Positions 52,698 through 62,054 of a DNA stretch of 64,000 bases are shown here, in pieces. Location of the stretch: NCBI RefSeq assembly GCF_905220705.1, contig NZ_CAJNAT010000018.1, positions 62,001 through 126,000 on the forward strand, read 5' to 3'. The notes below the pieces were generated by a model that had not been told where the DNA came from, made no database searches, and saw only the letters and a program-made list of their open reading frames with translations. Position 1 is the first letter of the stretch, and each line of letters begins with the position of its first letter. Source of the DNA: Paraburkholderia domus. Lineage in GTDB: Bacteria; Pseudomonadota; Gammaproteobacteria; Burkholderiales; Burkholderiaceae. Made by a program: the position numbers and the translations under genes.

Positions 52698-54992
52698 TCA
52701 TGCGAGACTCATCGCGCCGTGCGCATGGCGCGTTTCGCGATTCAGCGCCGCCACGTCCACGATCAGCGCGACACTGCCGTCGCCGAGGATGGTTGCGGCG
52801 GAAATGCCGTGCACCTTGCGGTAATTCGTTTCCAGATTCTTCACGACCACCTGCTGCTGCCCCACCAGTTCGTCGATCAGCATCGCAAAGCGGCGCCCTT
52901 CGGTTTGCATGATGGTGACGATGCCTTGCGTCGGTTCCTGCTTGGCGCCTTCGACCGTGAACACTTCGTGCAGTGCGACGAGCGGCAGATATTCGCCACG
53001 CACGCGCACCACGCGCTCGCCGTTGGCGACCGTATAAATGTCCTCGGCTTGCGGCTGCAGCGACTCCATCACGAAGTTCAGCGGCAGAATGAAGATCTCG
53101 TTGCCGACCTTGACCGACATGCCGTCGAGAATCGCCAGCGTGAGCGGCAAAACAATGCGCGTGGTGCTGCCCTTGCCCGCATGCGAGGTGATTTCCACGT
53201 GACCACCCATCGACTGGATGTTCCGCTTCACCACGTCCATGCCGACGCCGCGGCCCGAGACGTCCGTGACCTGCTCCGCTGTCGAGAAGCCCGGCAGGAA
53301 AATCAGGTTCCAGACTTCTTCGTCGGACATCGTTTCGCTGACCTGCATGCCCTGCTTGGCCGCCTTCGCGAGAATCTTGTCGCGGCGCAAGCCGGCGCCG
53401 TCGTCGCTCACTTCGATGACGATGTTGCCGCCGTGATGCGCGGCCGACAGCACCAGTTGGCCGGTCGAATCCTTGCCCGCCGCGCGCCGCGCTTCCACGG
53501 TTTCAATGCCGTGGTCGAGACTATTGCGCACGAGGTGAGTCAACGGATCGATGATCCGTTCGATGAGGCTCTTGTCGAGTTCGGTCGCCTGACCGAAGGT
53601 GACGAGTTCCACTTCCTTGCCGAGTTTCGCCGCCAGATCGCGCACGAGACGCGGGAAGCGGCTGAACACGTAGTCCATCGGCATCATGCGGATCGACATC
53701 ACCGCTTCCTGCAGGTCGCGGGCGTTGCGCTCGAGCTGCGCCATGCCGTTGAAGAGCCGGTCGTGCAAGGCCGGATCGAACGTGCTGGTGGTCTCGGCCA
53801 ACATCGCCTGCGTGATCACCAGCTCGCCGACCAGGTTGATCAGCTGATCGACCTTCTCGACGCCGACGCGAATCGAGCTGCCCTCCGCGCCGCCTGCTGC
53901 CGCGGCCGGACGCGCCGCCTTGCGGTCCTGTTCGGCGGCCGCCGATGCACCGCTCGCTGCTGCAGGCGCAGCCGCGGCGGGCGCCGGGGTATTCGCCGCA
54001 GTGGAGGCCGAAGCCGCAGCGGCGTCGAACAGTCCGTGCGTGGCAGCGGCTTGGGCGGGCGCAGCGGTGTGACCCACCGGTGCCGACGATGCTGCCTGCT
54101 CCGCCTTTACTGCTTGTGCTGTCTGCACTGCTTGTACCGCTTGTGCCGGGGCCGAATCGGCAGCGTCAGGCGTTCCAGGTTCGCCTTGCTGCGTCTCGTC
54201 CGCCGGCGCGGTGCCGCGGCCGATCGAGATCTGACTGTCGTCGATCACGAAACAGCACACAGCGATAATGTCGTCGGCAGTTACATCGGTCTGGAGCCAC
54301 AGCGTCAGATCGCCGCCGCTCTTGACCCGCCCAACGATGTTGCCCAGGTTGCCGAGCTCTTCGGCCAGCAGTTCCTGGTCCTTCTCACCAACGCCCCGTA
54401 GCGTAATTTTCAGATGGGGGCCGCCTTCTTCACCGGCCCCTCCGGCTTGCCCGGTCTGTGCCGGTTCGCCGTCAGTCCATTCACCCGCCGCCTGCACCGC
54501 CTGTTCGACGACGTGCTCGGGCGGGGTACCGCCTTGACCTGCTATTTGTGCGTCTACTGGTGCTGCAACTTCCACCGCTACGGCCGGTTCCGCGCCTGAG
54601 TGGCTTTCCGCATTCAACTTTTCGAGCTTCGCGCAGATCGCCTTGGCAACAGCCGTATCCGGCTCGGCGCTCGCGCGGTAGTCGGCGAGCTGGCCCGACA
54701 ACACGTCCTTGGTTTCGAGGAACGTGTCGATCATGTCCTTGCGCAGCACGAGTTCGTTATTGCGTGCGCGGTCGAGCAGCGATTCGAGAATGTGGGTCGT
54801 TTCCGTCAACGCGGTAAAACCGAACGTCGCCGCGCCACCCTTGATCGAATGCGCCGCGCGGAAAATCGCCGCGAGGTCTTCGGGGTCCGGGTGCGCGATA
54901 TCCAGATTGAGCAGCAACTGCTCCATCTGCGCGAGCAGTTCGTCCGCTTCGTCGAAGAACGTCTGATAGAACTGAGTGATGTCGAGTGTCAT
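52698..54992 (-). CDS. cheA: CheA, chemotaxis histidine kinase
   Basis: 764-residue kinase. P1 domain with phospho-His48 (RAAHSIKGGAATFGF), a CheY/CheB-binding P2-like region around residues 200-260, an Ala-rich linker, P3 dimer helices, P4 ATPase (LTHLVRNSLDHGIE N-box, SDDGAGLRRDKIL, GRGVGMDVVKRNI) and P5 CheW-like domain. Linkers are longer than in E. coli. Follows cheY1 by 98 bases. Confidence 0.97.
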   Translation of the reverse strand: MTLDITQFYQTFFDEADELLAQMEQLLLNLDIAHPDPEDLAAIFRAAHSIKGGAATFGFTALTETTHILESLLDRARNNELVLRKDMIDTFLETKDVLSGQLADYRASAEPDTAVAKAICAKLEKLNAESHSGAEPAVAVEVAAPVDAQIAGQGGTPPEHVVEQAVQAAGEWTDGEPAQTGQAGGAGEEGGPHLKITLRGVGEKDQELLAEELGNLGNIVGRVKSGGDLTLWLQTDVTADDIIAVCCFVIDDSQISIGRGTAPADETQQGEPGTPDAADSAPAQAVQAVQTAQAVKAEQAASSAPVGHTAAPAQAAATHGLFDAAAASASTAANTPAPAAAAPAAASGASAAAEQDRKAARPAAAAGGAEGSSIRVGVEKVDQLINLVGELVITQAMLAETTSTFDPALHDRLFNGMAQLERNARDLQEAVMSIRMMPMDYVFSRFPRLVRDLAAKLGKEVELVTFGQATELDKSLIERIIDPLTHLVRNSLDHGIETVEARRAAGKDSTGQLVLSAAHHGGNIVIEVSDDGAGLRRDKILAKAAKQGMQVSETMSDEEVWNLIFLPGFSTAEQVTDVSGRGVGMDVVKRNIQSMGGHVEITSHAGKGSTTRIVLPLTLAILDGMSVKVGNEIFILPLNFVMESLQPQAEDIYTVANGERVVRVRGEYLPLVALHEVFTVEGAKQEPTQGIVTIMQTEGRRFAMLIDELVGQQQVVVKNLETNYRKVHGISAATILGDGSVALIVDVAALNRETRHAHGAMSLA

Positions 54993-55090
54993 GCCTGGGT
55001 CACCGCGAGAGTTCCTGTCTAGGCTTGGGCTGCCGTGCCGCCGCGTCGAAAGCTTCTATAACTTGTGTAAAAAGGGTGCTGATGGGGCGC

Positions 55091-55468
55091 TCATGCCTCG
55101 TCCGGTTCGCCTAACGCCGCCACCAGTTCGGTCAGCATGTCGGGGTCGAGCGGCTTTTCGATCCAGCCGGTCGCGCCCGCGGCCCGCGCCGCCGCCTTGA
55201 ACGGCTCGCCCGATTCCGTCGTGAGGACGAGGATGGGCGTGGCCTGGTAAGCGGGGTTGCCGCGCAGCTCCGTGATCAGATCGAGGCCGGTCTTGCCTGG
55301 CATGTGCTGGTCTGTCAGCACGAGGTCGAACGACATCGCGAGCGCGTTTTCGAGCCCTTCGTTGCCGTCCGCCGCGAGCGTCACTTCGTAGCCGGCCGTC
55401 GTCAGCGTTGCGGCAAGGATTTGCCGCATCGATGCCGAATCGTCGATTGCCAGGATGTGCCTGATCAT
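55091..55468 (-). CDS. CheY-like response regulator (first copy)
   Basis: 125-residue receiver domain, phospho-Asp53 in LTDQHMPGKTG, Asp9/Asp10, Thr in VLTTESG and Lys in WIEKPLDPD. It is of the CheY1 type found between motB and cheA in Burkholderiales, more distant from enteric CheY than the copy next to cheZ; it may act as a phosphate sink or on another target. ATG at 55468 follows GAGG. Confidence 0.9.
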   Translation of the reverse strand: MIRHILAIDDSASMRQILAATLTTAGYEVTLAADGNEGLENALAMSFDLVLTDQHMPGKTGLDLITELRGNPAYQATPILVLTTESGEPFKAAARAAGATGWIEKPLDPDMLTELVAALGEPDEA

Positions 55469-55552
55469 GAAAACCTCGCTGCACTTACGCAATGGATCAG
55501 CTGGCTGTCCGCGCCACCTGGGCGCATGGACCGGCCAGCCGGTCGCTATCTG

Positions 55553-56560
55553 TTACTGGGCTGCCGGCGCTACCGCCGGCACCTTCGGTGCAACCGTCAC
55601 CGGTTGCGCAAGTCTTTGCAGCAGCGGCTTGGAGCCGGCTGCATCGTCCGACAAGGTGGTCGTGGTGGAGTCGTCATGGTCAAGCGCCTCCTCCGACTTC
55701 TTGTTCAGCACGATGATGCTGATGCGGCGGTTTTCCGGGTCCATCGGATCCGCCTTGTTCAGGTTCTGCGTCGACGCGAGGCCGAGCACGCGCATCACCT
55801 TCGCTTCGTCCATGCCGCCGGCGATCAGCTCGCGGCGCGACGCGTTGGCGCGGTCCGCGGACAGTTCCCAGTTGCTGTAGCCCTTCTCGCCACCCGCGTA
55901 CTGCACGGCGTCGGTGTGCCCTTGCACGATGATGCGGTTCGGTACGTCGTTCAGCGTGTGGCCGATTTCGCGCAGGATGTCGCGCATGTACGGTTCAACC
56001 ACATCTCTCGCGGTCGCGAACATCGGTCGCTTCTGCGAGTCGACGATTTCGATACGCAGGCCGGTCAGTGTCGAGTCGATGCGAATCTGCTGCTTGAACT
56101 GGCGCAGCACGGGGTTCGCTTCGATCGCGGCCATCAGCTTGACCTGCAGATCGTGCAAACGGACCTGTTCGCGGCGTTCCAGCTCGCCCTGCGACTGTTT
56201 GCTCGCGTCCTCGTCGTTATGGGAGGCCGTGCGCTCGGCGCGATTGTTCGCGCCGTCCGTTGCGCGCGTGATGCCCTGTGCATCGGTCGAAATATCGCGG
56301 CCGCCGCCCTTCAGAATGCTCGAGTCCTCGGCGCTGCGATCGCCGCCCCATAGCGTGATCTTCAACGGCTGGTTGAAGTAATCGGCGATGCCCTTCAACT
56401 GCACGGTGGAGGCAGAACTGAGCAGCCACATCAGCAGGAAGAACGCCATCATCGCGGTCATGAAGTCCGCGTACGCGAGCTTCCACGCTCCGCCGTGATG
56501 GCCAGCCTTCTTCGGCGCGGCGCGCTTGACGACAATGGCGCGGTCTTTGTCCTTGCTCAT
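55553..56560 (-). CDS. motB: MotB, stator protein
   Basis: 335-residue stator subunit. Transmembrane helix with the proton-carrying Asp32 (YADFMTAMMAFFLLMWLLS), plug region, and C-terminal OmpA-like peptidoglycan-binding domain (IIVQGHTDAVQY, NWELSADRANASRRELI). Eight of ten usual landmarks for MotB are visible. 21 bases after motA. Confidence 0.96.
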   Translation of the reverse strand: MSKDKDRAIVVKRAAPKKAGHHGGAWKLAYADFMTAMMAFFLLMWLLSSASTVQLKGIADYFNQPLKITLWGGDRSAEDSSILKGGGRDISTDAQGITRATDGANNRAERTASHNDEDASKQSQGELERREQVRLHDLQVKLMAAIEANPVLRQFKQQIRIDSTLTGLRIEIVDSQKRPMFATARDVVEPYMRDILREIGHTLNDVPNRIIVQGHTDAVQYAGGEKGYSNWELSADRANASRRELIAGGMDEAKVMRVLGLASTQNLNKADPMDPENRRISIIVLNKKSEEALDHDDSTTTTLSDDAAGSKPLLQRLAQPVTVAPKVPAVAPAAQ

Positions 56561-56581
56561 CGAATCGGTTCCCGGCGCCCG

Positions 56582-57442
56582 TTACTTGGCTTTGACGCGG
56601 CGCACGTGCTCTTCGAGCTCGGCGAACGACGGACGCTCAGTCGAGAAGAGCACCTTGCGGCCGAATTCGACGGCAATCGCCGGCGCATAGCCATTCAGGC
56701 TGGCGAGAATCGTCACCTTGATGCACTGGAACATCTTGGTCGACTCGGTCACGCGCTGTTCGGCGACGCTCGCGAGCGGCCCGATCAGCCCGTACGAAAG
56801 CAGAATCCCGAGGAAGGTGCCGACCAGCGCCTGGGCGATCATCTCGCCGAGCACCGCGGGCGGCTTGTCGGCGGAGGCCATGGTGTGCACCACGCCCATC
56901 ACCGCAGCCACGATCCCGAACGCCGGCATGGCGTCGCCGACCTTATTCAGGGCGTGCGCGGGCGCCTCGCCTTCCTGGTGATGCGTCTCGATCTCCTCGT
57001 CCATCAGGCTTTCGATCTCGAACGCGTTCATGTTGCCGCCGACCATCAGACGCAGGTAGTCGGTCAGGAACTCGATGATGTGATGGTCGGCGAGGATCTT
57101 CGGATACTGGGTGAAGATCGGGCTCTTCGACGGATCGTCGATGTCGGCTTCCAGCGTCAGCGTGCCTTCCTTGCGCGCCTTGGCCAGCAGGACGTAAAGG
57201 AGCGCCATCAGCTCCATGTAGACGTCCTTGTTGTACTTTGCGCCCTTGAACAGGGTCGGAATGACGCGCAGCGTCGCCTTGATCGTCTTCATCCCGTTGC
57301 CGAGAATGAACGCGCCGACGCCGGCACCGACGATCATCAGCACTTCGACAGGCTGCAGCAGCGCGCCGAGATGGCCGCCTTCCAGCGCGTAACCGCCGAA
57401 GACGGACAATAGCGTCACGAGTGTTCCCACGAAAATCAGCAC
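56582..57442 (-). CDS. motA: MotA, stator protein
   Basis: 286-residue proton-channel subunit with four transmembrane helices, the charged cytoplasmic loop, and VGDAMPAFGIVAAVMGVVHTM around residues 167-187 carrying the conserved Pro. Starts at a GTG (57442) with GAGGG eight bases upstream. First gene of the motAB-che run, with a sigma-28-type promoter at 57488-57514. Confidence 0.96.
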   Translation of the reverse strand: MLIFVGTLVTLLSVFGGYALEGGHLGALLQPVEVLMIVGAGVGAFILGNGMKTIKATLRVIPTLFKGAKYNKDVYMELMALLYVLLAKARKEGTLTLEADIDDPSKSPIFTQYPKILADHHIIEFLTDYLRLMVGGNMNAFEIESLMDEEIETHHQEGEAPAHALNKVGDAMPAFGIVAAVMGVVHTMASADKPPAVLGEMIAQALVGTFLGILLSYGLIGPLASVAEQRVTESTKMFQCIKVTILASLNGYAPAIAVEFGRKVLFSTERPSFAELEEHVRRVKAK

Positions 57443-57487
57443 TGCCGAGCCCTCACAAAGAAGCGACGGTGACCGTCGTTAATCTGG

Positions 57488-57514
57488 TTTACGGCAACGG
57501 AGCAGAAAACTTTG
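57488..57514 (-). promoter_or_regulatory. Sigma-28 (FliA) promoter for motAB-che
   Basis: Minus strand: CAAAGTTT (7 of 8), 11 bp, GCCGTAAA (6 of 8), exact spacing, 46 bases upstream of the motA GTG. Places stator and chemotaxis genes in the late class although flhC is only 250 bases upstream. Confidence 0.75.
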
Positions 57515-57694
57515 ACGGAAAAGCGGCGCGTCGCTCCGGTGTAAACCAGAGGCGGGTTAAACCGCCCCGGCCAGGTCCGGCACCGGTCGGCCGGGCCGGA
57601 AAGCCCGCCGGATGGGGTTATGAGCGTGTGCAACGGCGTGGGCAACGACGCGTGCCCACGGTTGCAGGTCGTGGGCCGGTGCTGCCCCCGCTAG

Positions 57695-58255
57695 TCAGAC
57701 CGTAAGCGCGGCGAGGCTTTCGCGAGCTCGTGCGTCGGCGAATTTCTTTGTCTTGCCGGCACGCGAAGGCGGCTGGCACAGCCCGCAGACGAAGGCGTGC
57801 TGCGGATCGTGGGCATGCGCGACAAAATGTCCGCCGCACCGGCAGCAGGCGGTCATTTGCAGCATTCCGGAGTCGAAGAAGCGCACCAGCGTCCAGGCGC
57901 GCGTGAGACTGAGCACGGGCTCGTCGTCGTGCAACTGGACATGTTCCAGATAGAGCCGGTAGCTCTTCACGATCGACTGGATGGTCTGGCAGCCGCCATG
58001 CCCTGCCATGAAACGGTAGATGTTGTAGAACAGCGATGAGTGAAAGTTCGGCTGCCAGGTCATGAACCAGTCGGTCGAAAACGGCAACATGCCCTTGGGC
58101 GGCGACACCCCTTTCAGTTCCTTGTACAGCTTGATGAGCCGATCGCGCGACAGGCTGGTTTCAGCTTCCAGCAATTGCAAACGCGCGCCAAGCTCGATCA
58201 ATTCGATGGCCAGGGTAATTTCCCTGACTTCCTGCACAACACTTTTAGATGCCAT
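57695..58255 (-). CDS. flhC: FlhC, master flagellar activator subunit
   Basis: 186-residue DNA-contacting subunit of FlhD4C2. The zinc-binding cysteines are intact (CCRCGG at 139-144 region and CGLCQ further on), and LIELGARLQLLEAETSLSRDRL with GMLPFSTDWFMTW matches the family. Follows flhD by 51 bases. Confidence 0.96.
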   Translation of the reverse strand: MASKSVVQEVREITLAIELIELGARLQLLEAETSLSRDRLIKLYKELKGVSPPKGMLPFSTDWFMTWQPNFHSSLFYNIYRFMAGHGGCQTIQSIVKSYRLYLEHVQLHDDEPVLSLTRAWTLVRFFDSGMLQMTACCRCGGHFVAHAHDPQHAFVCGLCQPPSRAGKTKKFADARARESLAALTV

Positions 58256-58306
58256 CCGCTTGCATTTCCCCCGTCCTGAGCGCTTTTTTTGAACTACAAG
58301 CTGCCA

Positions 58307-58627
58307 TCAGCCGAGTTGCTCGACTGGCTGGCCTGCCATCAGGATCGCGGAATGCGCCTGAGCCACGGCGCTGGATTTGCCTTTGTCCGCAAGAGCGGAC
58401 AGCACGGCATGGTCATCGAAACGGAAACGGCACAACACCTGATTGGACGCCGCCAGCTTCACGGTCTGCGCCAAAGACAGATTGGCGAGCACATTGGCTA
58501 ACTGGTCCGAAATCCCCATGCGAAACATGCCCATCGGCTTGTCTTCGCGCAGCAGACGCTGCGCGAGCAGGAGATAAGACAGGTTGACTTCTCTGATCTC
58601 ATTGAGCATTTCGCTTGTCGCGCTCAT
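58307..58627 (-). CDS. flhD: FlhD, master flagellar activator subunit
   Basis: 106-residue partner of FlhC. Typical FlhD helix pattern: EMLNEIREVNLSYLLLAQRL and the MGISDQLANVLANLSLAQ segment. ATG at 58627 follows GGGGGA. The upstream region carries two perfect palindromes, probable operators. Confidence 0.95.
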   Translation of the reverse strand: MSATSEMLNEIREVNLSYLLLAQRLLREDKPMGMFRMGISDQLANVLANLSLAQTVKLAASNQVLCRFRFDDHAVLSALADKGKSSAVAQAHSAILMAGQPVEQLG

Positions 58628-58781
58628 GATTCCCCCGGGGTGTATCTGGCTGGTCAGGCCGTTACGGAAACGTTTGCTCGAACGCGCGCACTTAAACCGC
58701 ACGAATCGGCTCGTTTCTGGTCTTGCGAGCATTGTGTCGAAATGGGGGGCGGACGAAAATCGGACAGACACCCTGGCTGTC

Positions 58782-58799
58782 TGACGGATTAATCCGTCA
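58782..58799. promoter_or_regulatory. Perfect 18-bp palindrome upstream of flhD
   Basis: TGACGGATT followed directly by its reverse complement AATCCGTCA, 155 bases upstream of the flhD ATG. Likely a dimeric regulator site; regulator unknown. Confidence 0.6.
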
Positions 58800-58801
58800 T
58801 T

Positions 58802-58824
58802 CGTGTAGGAATTTTTCCTACACG
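58802..58824. promoter_or_regulatory. 23-bp palindrome upstream of flhD (TAGGA-TTCCTA type)
   Basis: 10-bp arms CGTGTAGGAA / TTCCTACACG around TTT, two bases from the previous palindrome. The TAGGAA...TTCCTA pattern resembles sites of NarL/FixJ-type response regulators (RcsB, BvgA), which control flhDC in other bacteria. The regulator here is an inference. Confidence 0.6.
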
Positions 58825-59335
58825 GAGAGGGTCAGAAATACGGCTGGGTGGGCGAAGCGGCGCGCAGCTTGGGACTCGCGATGCGCTTTGGATAATTCTT
58901 CAGCAGAAATGTGAACCAAATGGTGAGTCCTGAGTGACTCACGCTCCGCACCTTGCAGCGGTGAGAAAGAATTATAAGACGTTTTCACTTCTGCGCAACG
59001 CGCGTGGTGTAGGGCCCGGGCTCCAGTCCCCGGGACCGCCCCTTGCTCCTATTGCTTCAGTGTCTGACGATCCACCCAGCCGGACATTCCGACTCTCGGG
59101 ATAGCCCGCCTGCCGACCTGTAACGCATCATGTTTCGTGCTGTAACAACATTAAGTGTTTGAAAAATAACTCGAATTAGTGTGGCCGATCCCGATAATGA
59201 AGCTAAGGGATTACCCGACACAGGTTCGGAACACCCCCGGGCGGCGGCTTACCGCGCCCAACCGTCCGTCAGGTATTCGCGCCTCGCTCTACTCGAGCGC
59301 CGCCGTGCGAAGCCGTTAAGAACAGGAGAAACCGC

Positions 59336-60400
59336 ATGCGAATCGCACAAATTGCGCCGCTGTACGAAGCTGTCCCGCCGAAACTCTACGGCGGCACTGA
59401 ACGTGTCGTCTCGTATCTGACCGAAGCGCTGGTCGACCTCGGTCACGACGTCACGCTGTTCGCAAGCGGCGACTCGGTCACCTCCGCGAACCTCGACGCC
59501 TGCTGGCCTCGAGCGTTGCGCCTTGACCCGACGATCCGCGACGCGCTGGCTCCGCATGTCCTGATGATGGAAAAGGTGCGCAAGGTCGCGCACGAGTTCG
59601 ACGTGCTGCACTTTCACCTCGACTACATGCCGTTCCCGCTCTTCACCACCATGGACACGCCGTTCGTGACGACGCTTCACGGCCGTCTGGACTTGCCGGA
59701 ACTGCAACCGGTGTTCGACGCATTCTCGAATGTGCCGGTGGTGTCGATTTCGGACTCGCAGCGCCTGCCGCTGCAGCAGGCCAACTGGCTGAACACGATT
59801 TACCACGGCCTGCCGGAGCAGTTGCTCACGCCGCAGACACACAAGAAGCCGGAATATCTGGCGTTCCTCGGCCGTATCTGCCCGGAGAAACGCGTCGATA
59901 CAGCTATCAAGATCGCTGCACAAAGCGGTTTGCCGCTGAAGATCGCCGCCAAGGTGGACAAGGTCGACCAGGAATACTTCAAGAAGGAAATCGAACCGCT
60001 GCTCTCCATGGCGCATGTGGAGTTCGTCGGCGAGATCAACGAAGCGCAGAAGCCGGAGTTCCTGTCAGGCGCCAAGGCGCTGCTGTTCCCGATCGACTGG
60101 TCGGAGCCGTTCGGGCTGGTGATGATCGAATCGATGGCATGCGGCACACCTGTGATCGCGTTCAACCGAGGTTCGGTACCGGAAGTCATCGATCACGGCG
60201 TGACCGGCTACATTGTCGAGGACGTTCAAGGCGCGGTGGCTGCGCTGCAGCGCCTGGACGAATTGTCGCGCACGGAGATTCGCGCGCAGTTCGAACGCCG
60301 CTTCAGTTCGAAAACGATGGCCCAGAATTACGTTGATGGCTATTCGGCACTGATCGAAGCGACGCGCCGTCCCATGTTGCGCCAGGTGGCGGTGGGTTGA
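59336..60400 (+). CDS. GT4-family glycosyltransferase
   Basis: 354-residue GT-B fold transferase. N-terminal APLYEAVPPKLYGGTERVVS with the Gly-rich loop, VLHFHLDYMPFP, and the C-terminal donor-site motif EPFGLVMIESMACGTPVIAF (E-x7-E) with GSVPEVIDHGVTG. Strong AGGAGA before the ATG. Stand-alone, divergent from flhDC. Substrate unknown; flagellin or surface glycan modification cannot be told from the sequence. Confidence 0.85.
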   Translation: MRIAQIAPLYEAVPPKLYGGTERVVSYLTEALVDLGHDVTLFASGDSVTSANLDACWPRALRLDPTIRDALAPHVLMMEKVRKVAHEFDVLHFHLDYMPFPLFTTMDTPFVTTLHGRLDLPELQPVFDAFSNVPVVSISDSQRLPLQQANWLNTIYHGLPEQLLTPQTHKKPEYLAFLGRICPEKRVDTAIKIAAQSGLPLKIAAKVDKVDQEYFKKEIEPLLSMAHVEFVGEINEAQKPEFLSGAKALLFPIDWSEPFGLVMIESMACGTPVIAFNRGSVPEVIDHGVTGYIVEDVQGAVAALQRLDELSRTEIRAQFERRFSSKTMAQNYVDGYSALIEATRRPMLRQVAVG

Positions 60401-60561
60401 GCGACGCGCTTAAACGGCTGATGCTTTTTATGCGCTCAGCCGCTTAAGTCGTGCTTCTGCCACTTACGCCGCTTTCCGATTCGCACGCCAATCGTGAGTA
60501 AATTCACCCGGTGAATCGTTTGCGCGAGTGGTTACCAGGAGTTAACCCGCTTCGACTACGG

Positions 60562-60591
60562 AAAAGCCGCCTCTCAAGGGCGGCTTTTTTT
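60562..60591. terminator. Terminator between glycosyltransferase and H-NS-like gene
   Basis: Stem AAAAGCCGCC / GGCGGCTTTT with a short loop and a run of T on the plus strand (A run on the other side), between convergent genes. Confidence 0.9.
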
Positions 60592-60694
60592 AATACCGGC
60601 GTGGATGCGCTTCCATCCCGGATTAGCGCTGCACGCATAAACAACCGGCAAGCGACCAACCTTCAATTGGCTTTCGCCTGGACCGGCATGGCAT

Positions 60695-60997
60695 TCAAAC
60701 CGCGCCAATCAGAAAGCGCTCGCGATTCTTGCCGACAATCCACTTTGGCGGTTTGCCGCGCCCGCTCCAGGTATTGCCCGATTTCGGATCCTGGTACTTG
60801 GCCGGCAGCGGTGCCTTCTTCGGCGGGCGTCCGCGCTTGGCAGCAACTGCAAAGCCAAGGTCTTGAGCCGTTAGACCGTATTCAGCGATCTTTTGGCGGA
60901 TATCTGCGACAACGTTGTCGATTTCAGTACGCCGGGCTTCGTCTGCTTGTGCCTGCAATTTGGCGATCTGCGCCTTGAGGTCTGCATATTGAGACAT
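60695..60997 (-). CDS. H-NS-like nucleoid protein
   Basis: 100-residue H-NS family protein. N-terminal coiled-coil (MSQYADLKAQIAKLQAQADE), a basic linker (KRGRPPKKAPLP) and the C-terminal DNA-binding motif TWSGRGKPPKW. Short Burkholderia H-NS type. Such proteins silence AT-rich and acquired DNA and often affect motility; its own upstream region is clearly AT-rich. Confidence 0.93.
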   Translation of the reverse strand: MSQYADLKAQIAKLQAQADEARRTEIDNVVADIRQKIAEYGLTAQDLGFAVAAKRGRPPKKAPLPAKYQDPKSGNTWSGRGKPPKWIVGKNRERFLIGAV

Positions 60998-61287
60998 TTC
61001 GGTTCTCCCCTTTTTTAGAACTCATTCGCTCGCAGACTAGCTGCAATTATAAAAATTCGCAATGGACAATAATACCGATTTAGGAAGATTTCATCTGATA
61101 ATTATTAAGCGTCGATGAATTGTAAAACGAGATCTTTATCGGGTAATAATAGGTGAAGGCGACTCCATATTGACAATTCTTGACACCTAATCCGGCGGTC
61201 TTTGCCTAAAATTGCGCGCTCAATGGCATGCACCTGCGCTTAGCATTCATGTCACTCCAAGCGACAAACATTTTAGGATTACCAATC
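60998..61287. other. AT-rich divergent region between H-NS-like gene and aqpZ
   Basis: Markedly AT-rich DNA (61035-61180) in a GC-rich window, with a direct repeat of TTGACA at 61170 and 61180 that could be alternative -35 elements for aqpZ (TAAAAT at 61207). Likely autoregulatory H-NS target. Confidence 0.45.
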
Positions 61288-62028
61288 ATGCAGTTGTCAA
61301 AGCGCCTTGCTGCCGAGCTGTTCGGCACCTTCTGGCTCGTGCTCGGGGGCTGCGGCAGCGCCGTCCTCGCCGCTAACTTCGCCGGCCCGGTCCACGGTCT
61401 GGGCATCGGCTTCGTGGGCGTCTCGCTCGCATTCGGCCTCACTGTCCTGACAATGGCTTATGCGATCGGCCACATTTCCGGCTGCCACCTGAATCCGGCG
61501 GTAAGCGTCGGCCTGACCGTCGCCGGTCGCTTTCCGGCTCGTGACCTGGTGCCGTACATCGTCGCGCAAGTCATCGGCGCGGTGCTGGGTGCGCTGGTGC
61601 TGTCGTTGATCGCCTCGGGCAAGCCGGGTTTCGACCTCGTCGCCAGCGGTTTCGCCAGCAACGGCTACGGTGAACGCTCGCCGGGCCACTACTCTCTCGC
61701 TGCCGCGTTCATTTGCGAAGTGGTGATGACCGGCTTCTTCCTGTTCGTCATCCTCGGTGCGACCGACAAGCGTGCGCCGGCCGGCTTCGCGCCGATCGCC
61801 ATTGGCTTGTGCCTGACGCTGATTCACCTGATCTCGATTCCGGTCACCAACACGTCGGTCAACCCGGCGCGTTCGACCGGCCCGGCGTTGTTTGTCGGCG
61901 GCGCAGCGGTGGATCAGTTGTGGATGTTCTGGGTCGCACCGATCATCGGCGCAATGATCGCAGGCGTGCTGTACCCGCTCATCGCCGACAGCCGCCGCGG
62001 CAATTCGCAGGAACTTGCGCTCGACTGA
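61288..62028 (+). CDS. aqpZ: AqpZ, aquaporin
   Basis: 246-residue water channel with six transmembrane helices and both NPA boxes (GCHLNPAVSVG, TSVNPARSTGP). Start at 61288 gives the normal MQLSKRLAAELFGTFWLV. Followed by a strong terminator. Mediates rapid water flow across the inner membrane. Confidence 0.95.
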   Translation: MQLSKRLAAELFGTFWLVLGGCGSAVLAANFAGPVHGLGIGFVGVSLAFGLTVLTMAYAIGHISGCHLNPAVSVGLTVAGRFPARDLVPYIVAQVIGAVLGALVLSLIASGKPGFDLVASGFASNGYGERSPGHYSLAAAFICEVVMTGFFLFVILGATDKRAPAGFAPIAIGLCLTLIHLISIPVTNTSVNPARSTGPALFVGGAAVDQLWMFWVAPIIGAMIAGVLYPLIADSRRGNSQELALD

Positions 62029-62054
62029 TCAGCGAGTGGGCGTATCCATACAGT

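Larger units (their letters stand above)
58628..59335. other. Long divergent region upstream of flhDC
   Basis: 708 bases between flhD and the glycosyltransferase gene. From flhD outwards: a CAGACA/TGTCTG dyad (58765-58783), two perfect palindromes (58782-58799, 58802-58824), a 7-bp dyad GTGAGTC/GACTCAC at 58923-58942, and AT-richer DNA near 58960-59000 and 59125-59180. No gene or clear promoter element could be assigned. Such length and dyad density fit a heavily regulated flhDC promoter. Confidence 0.6.
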
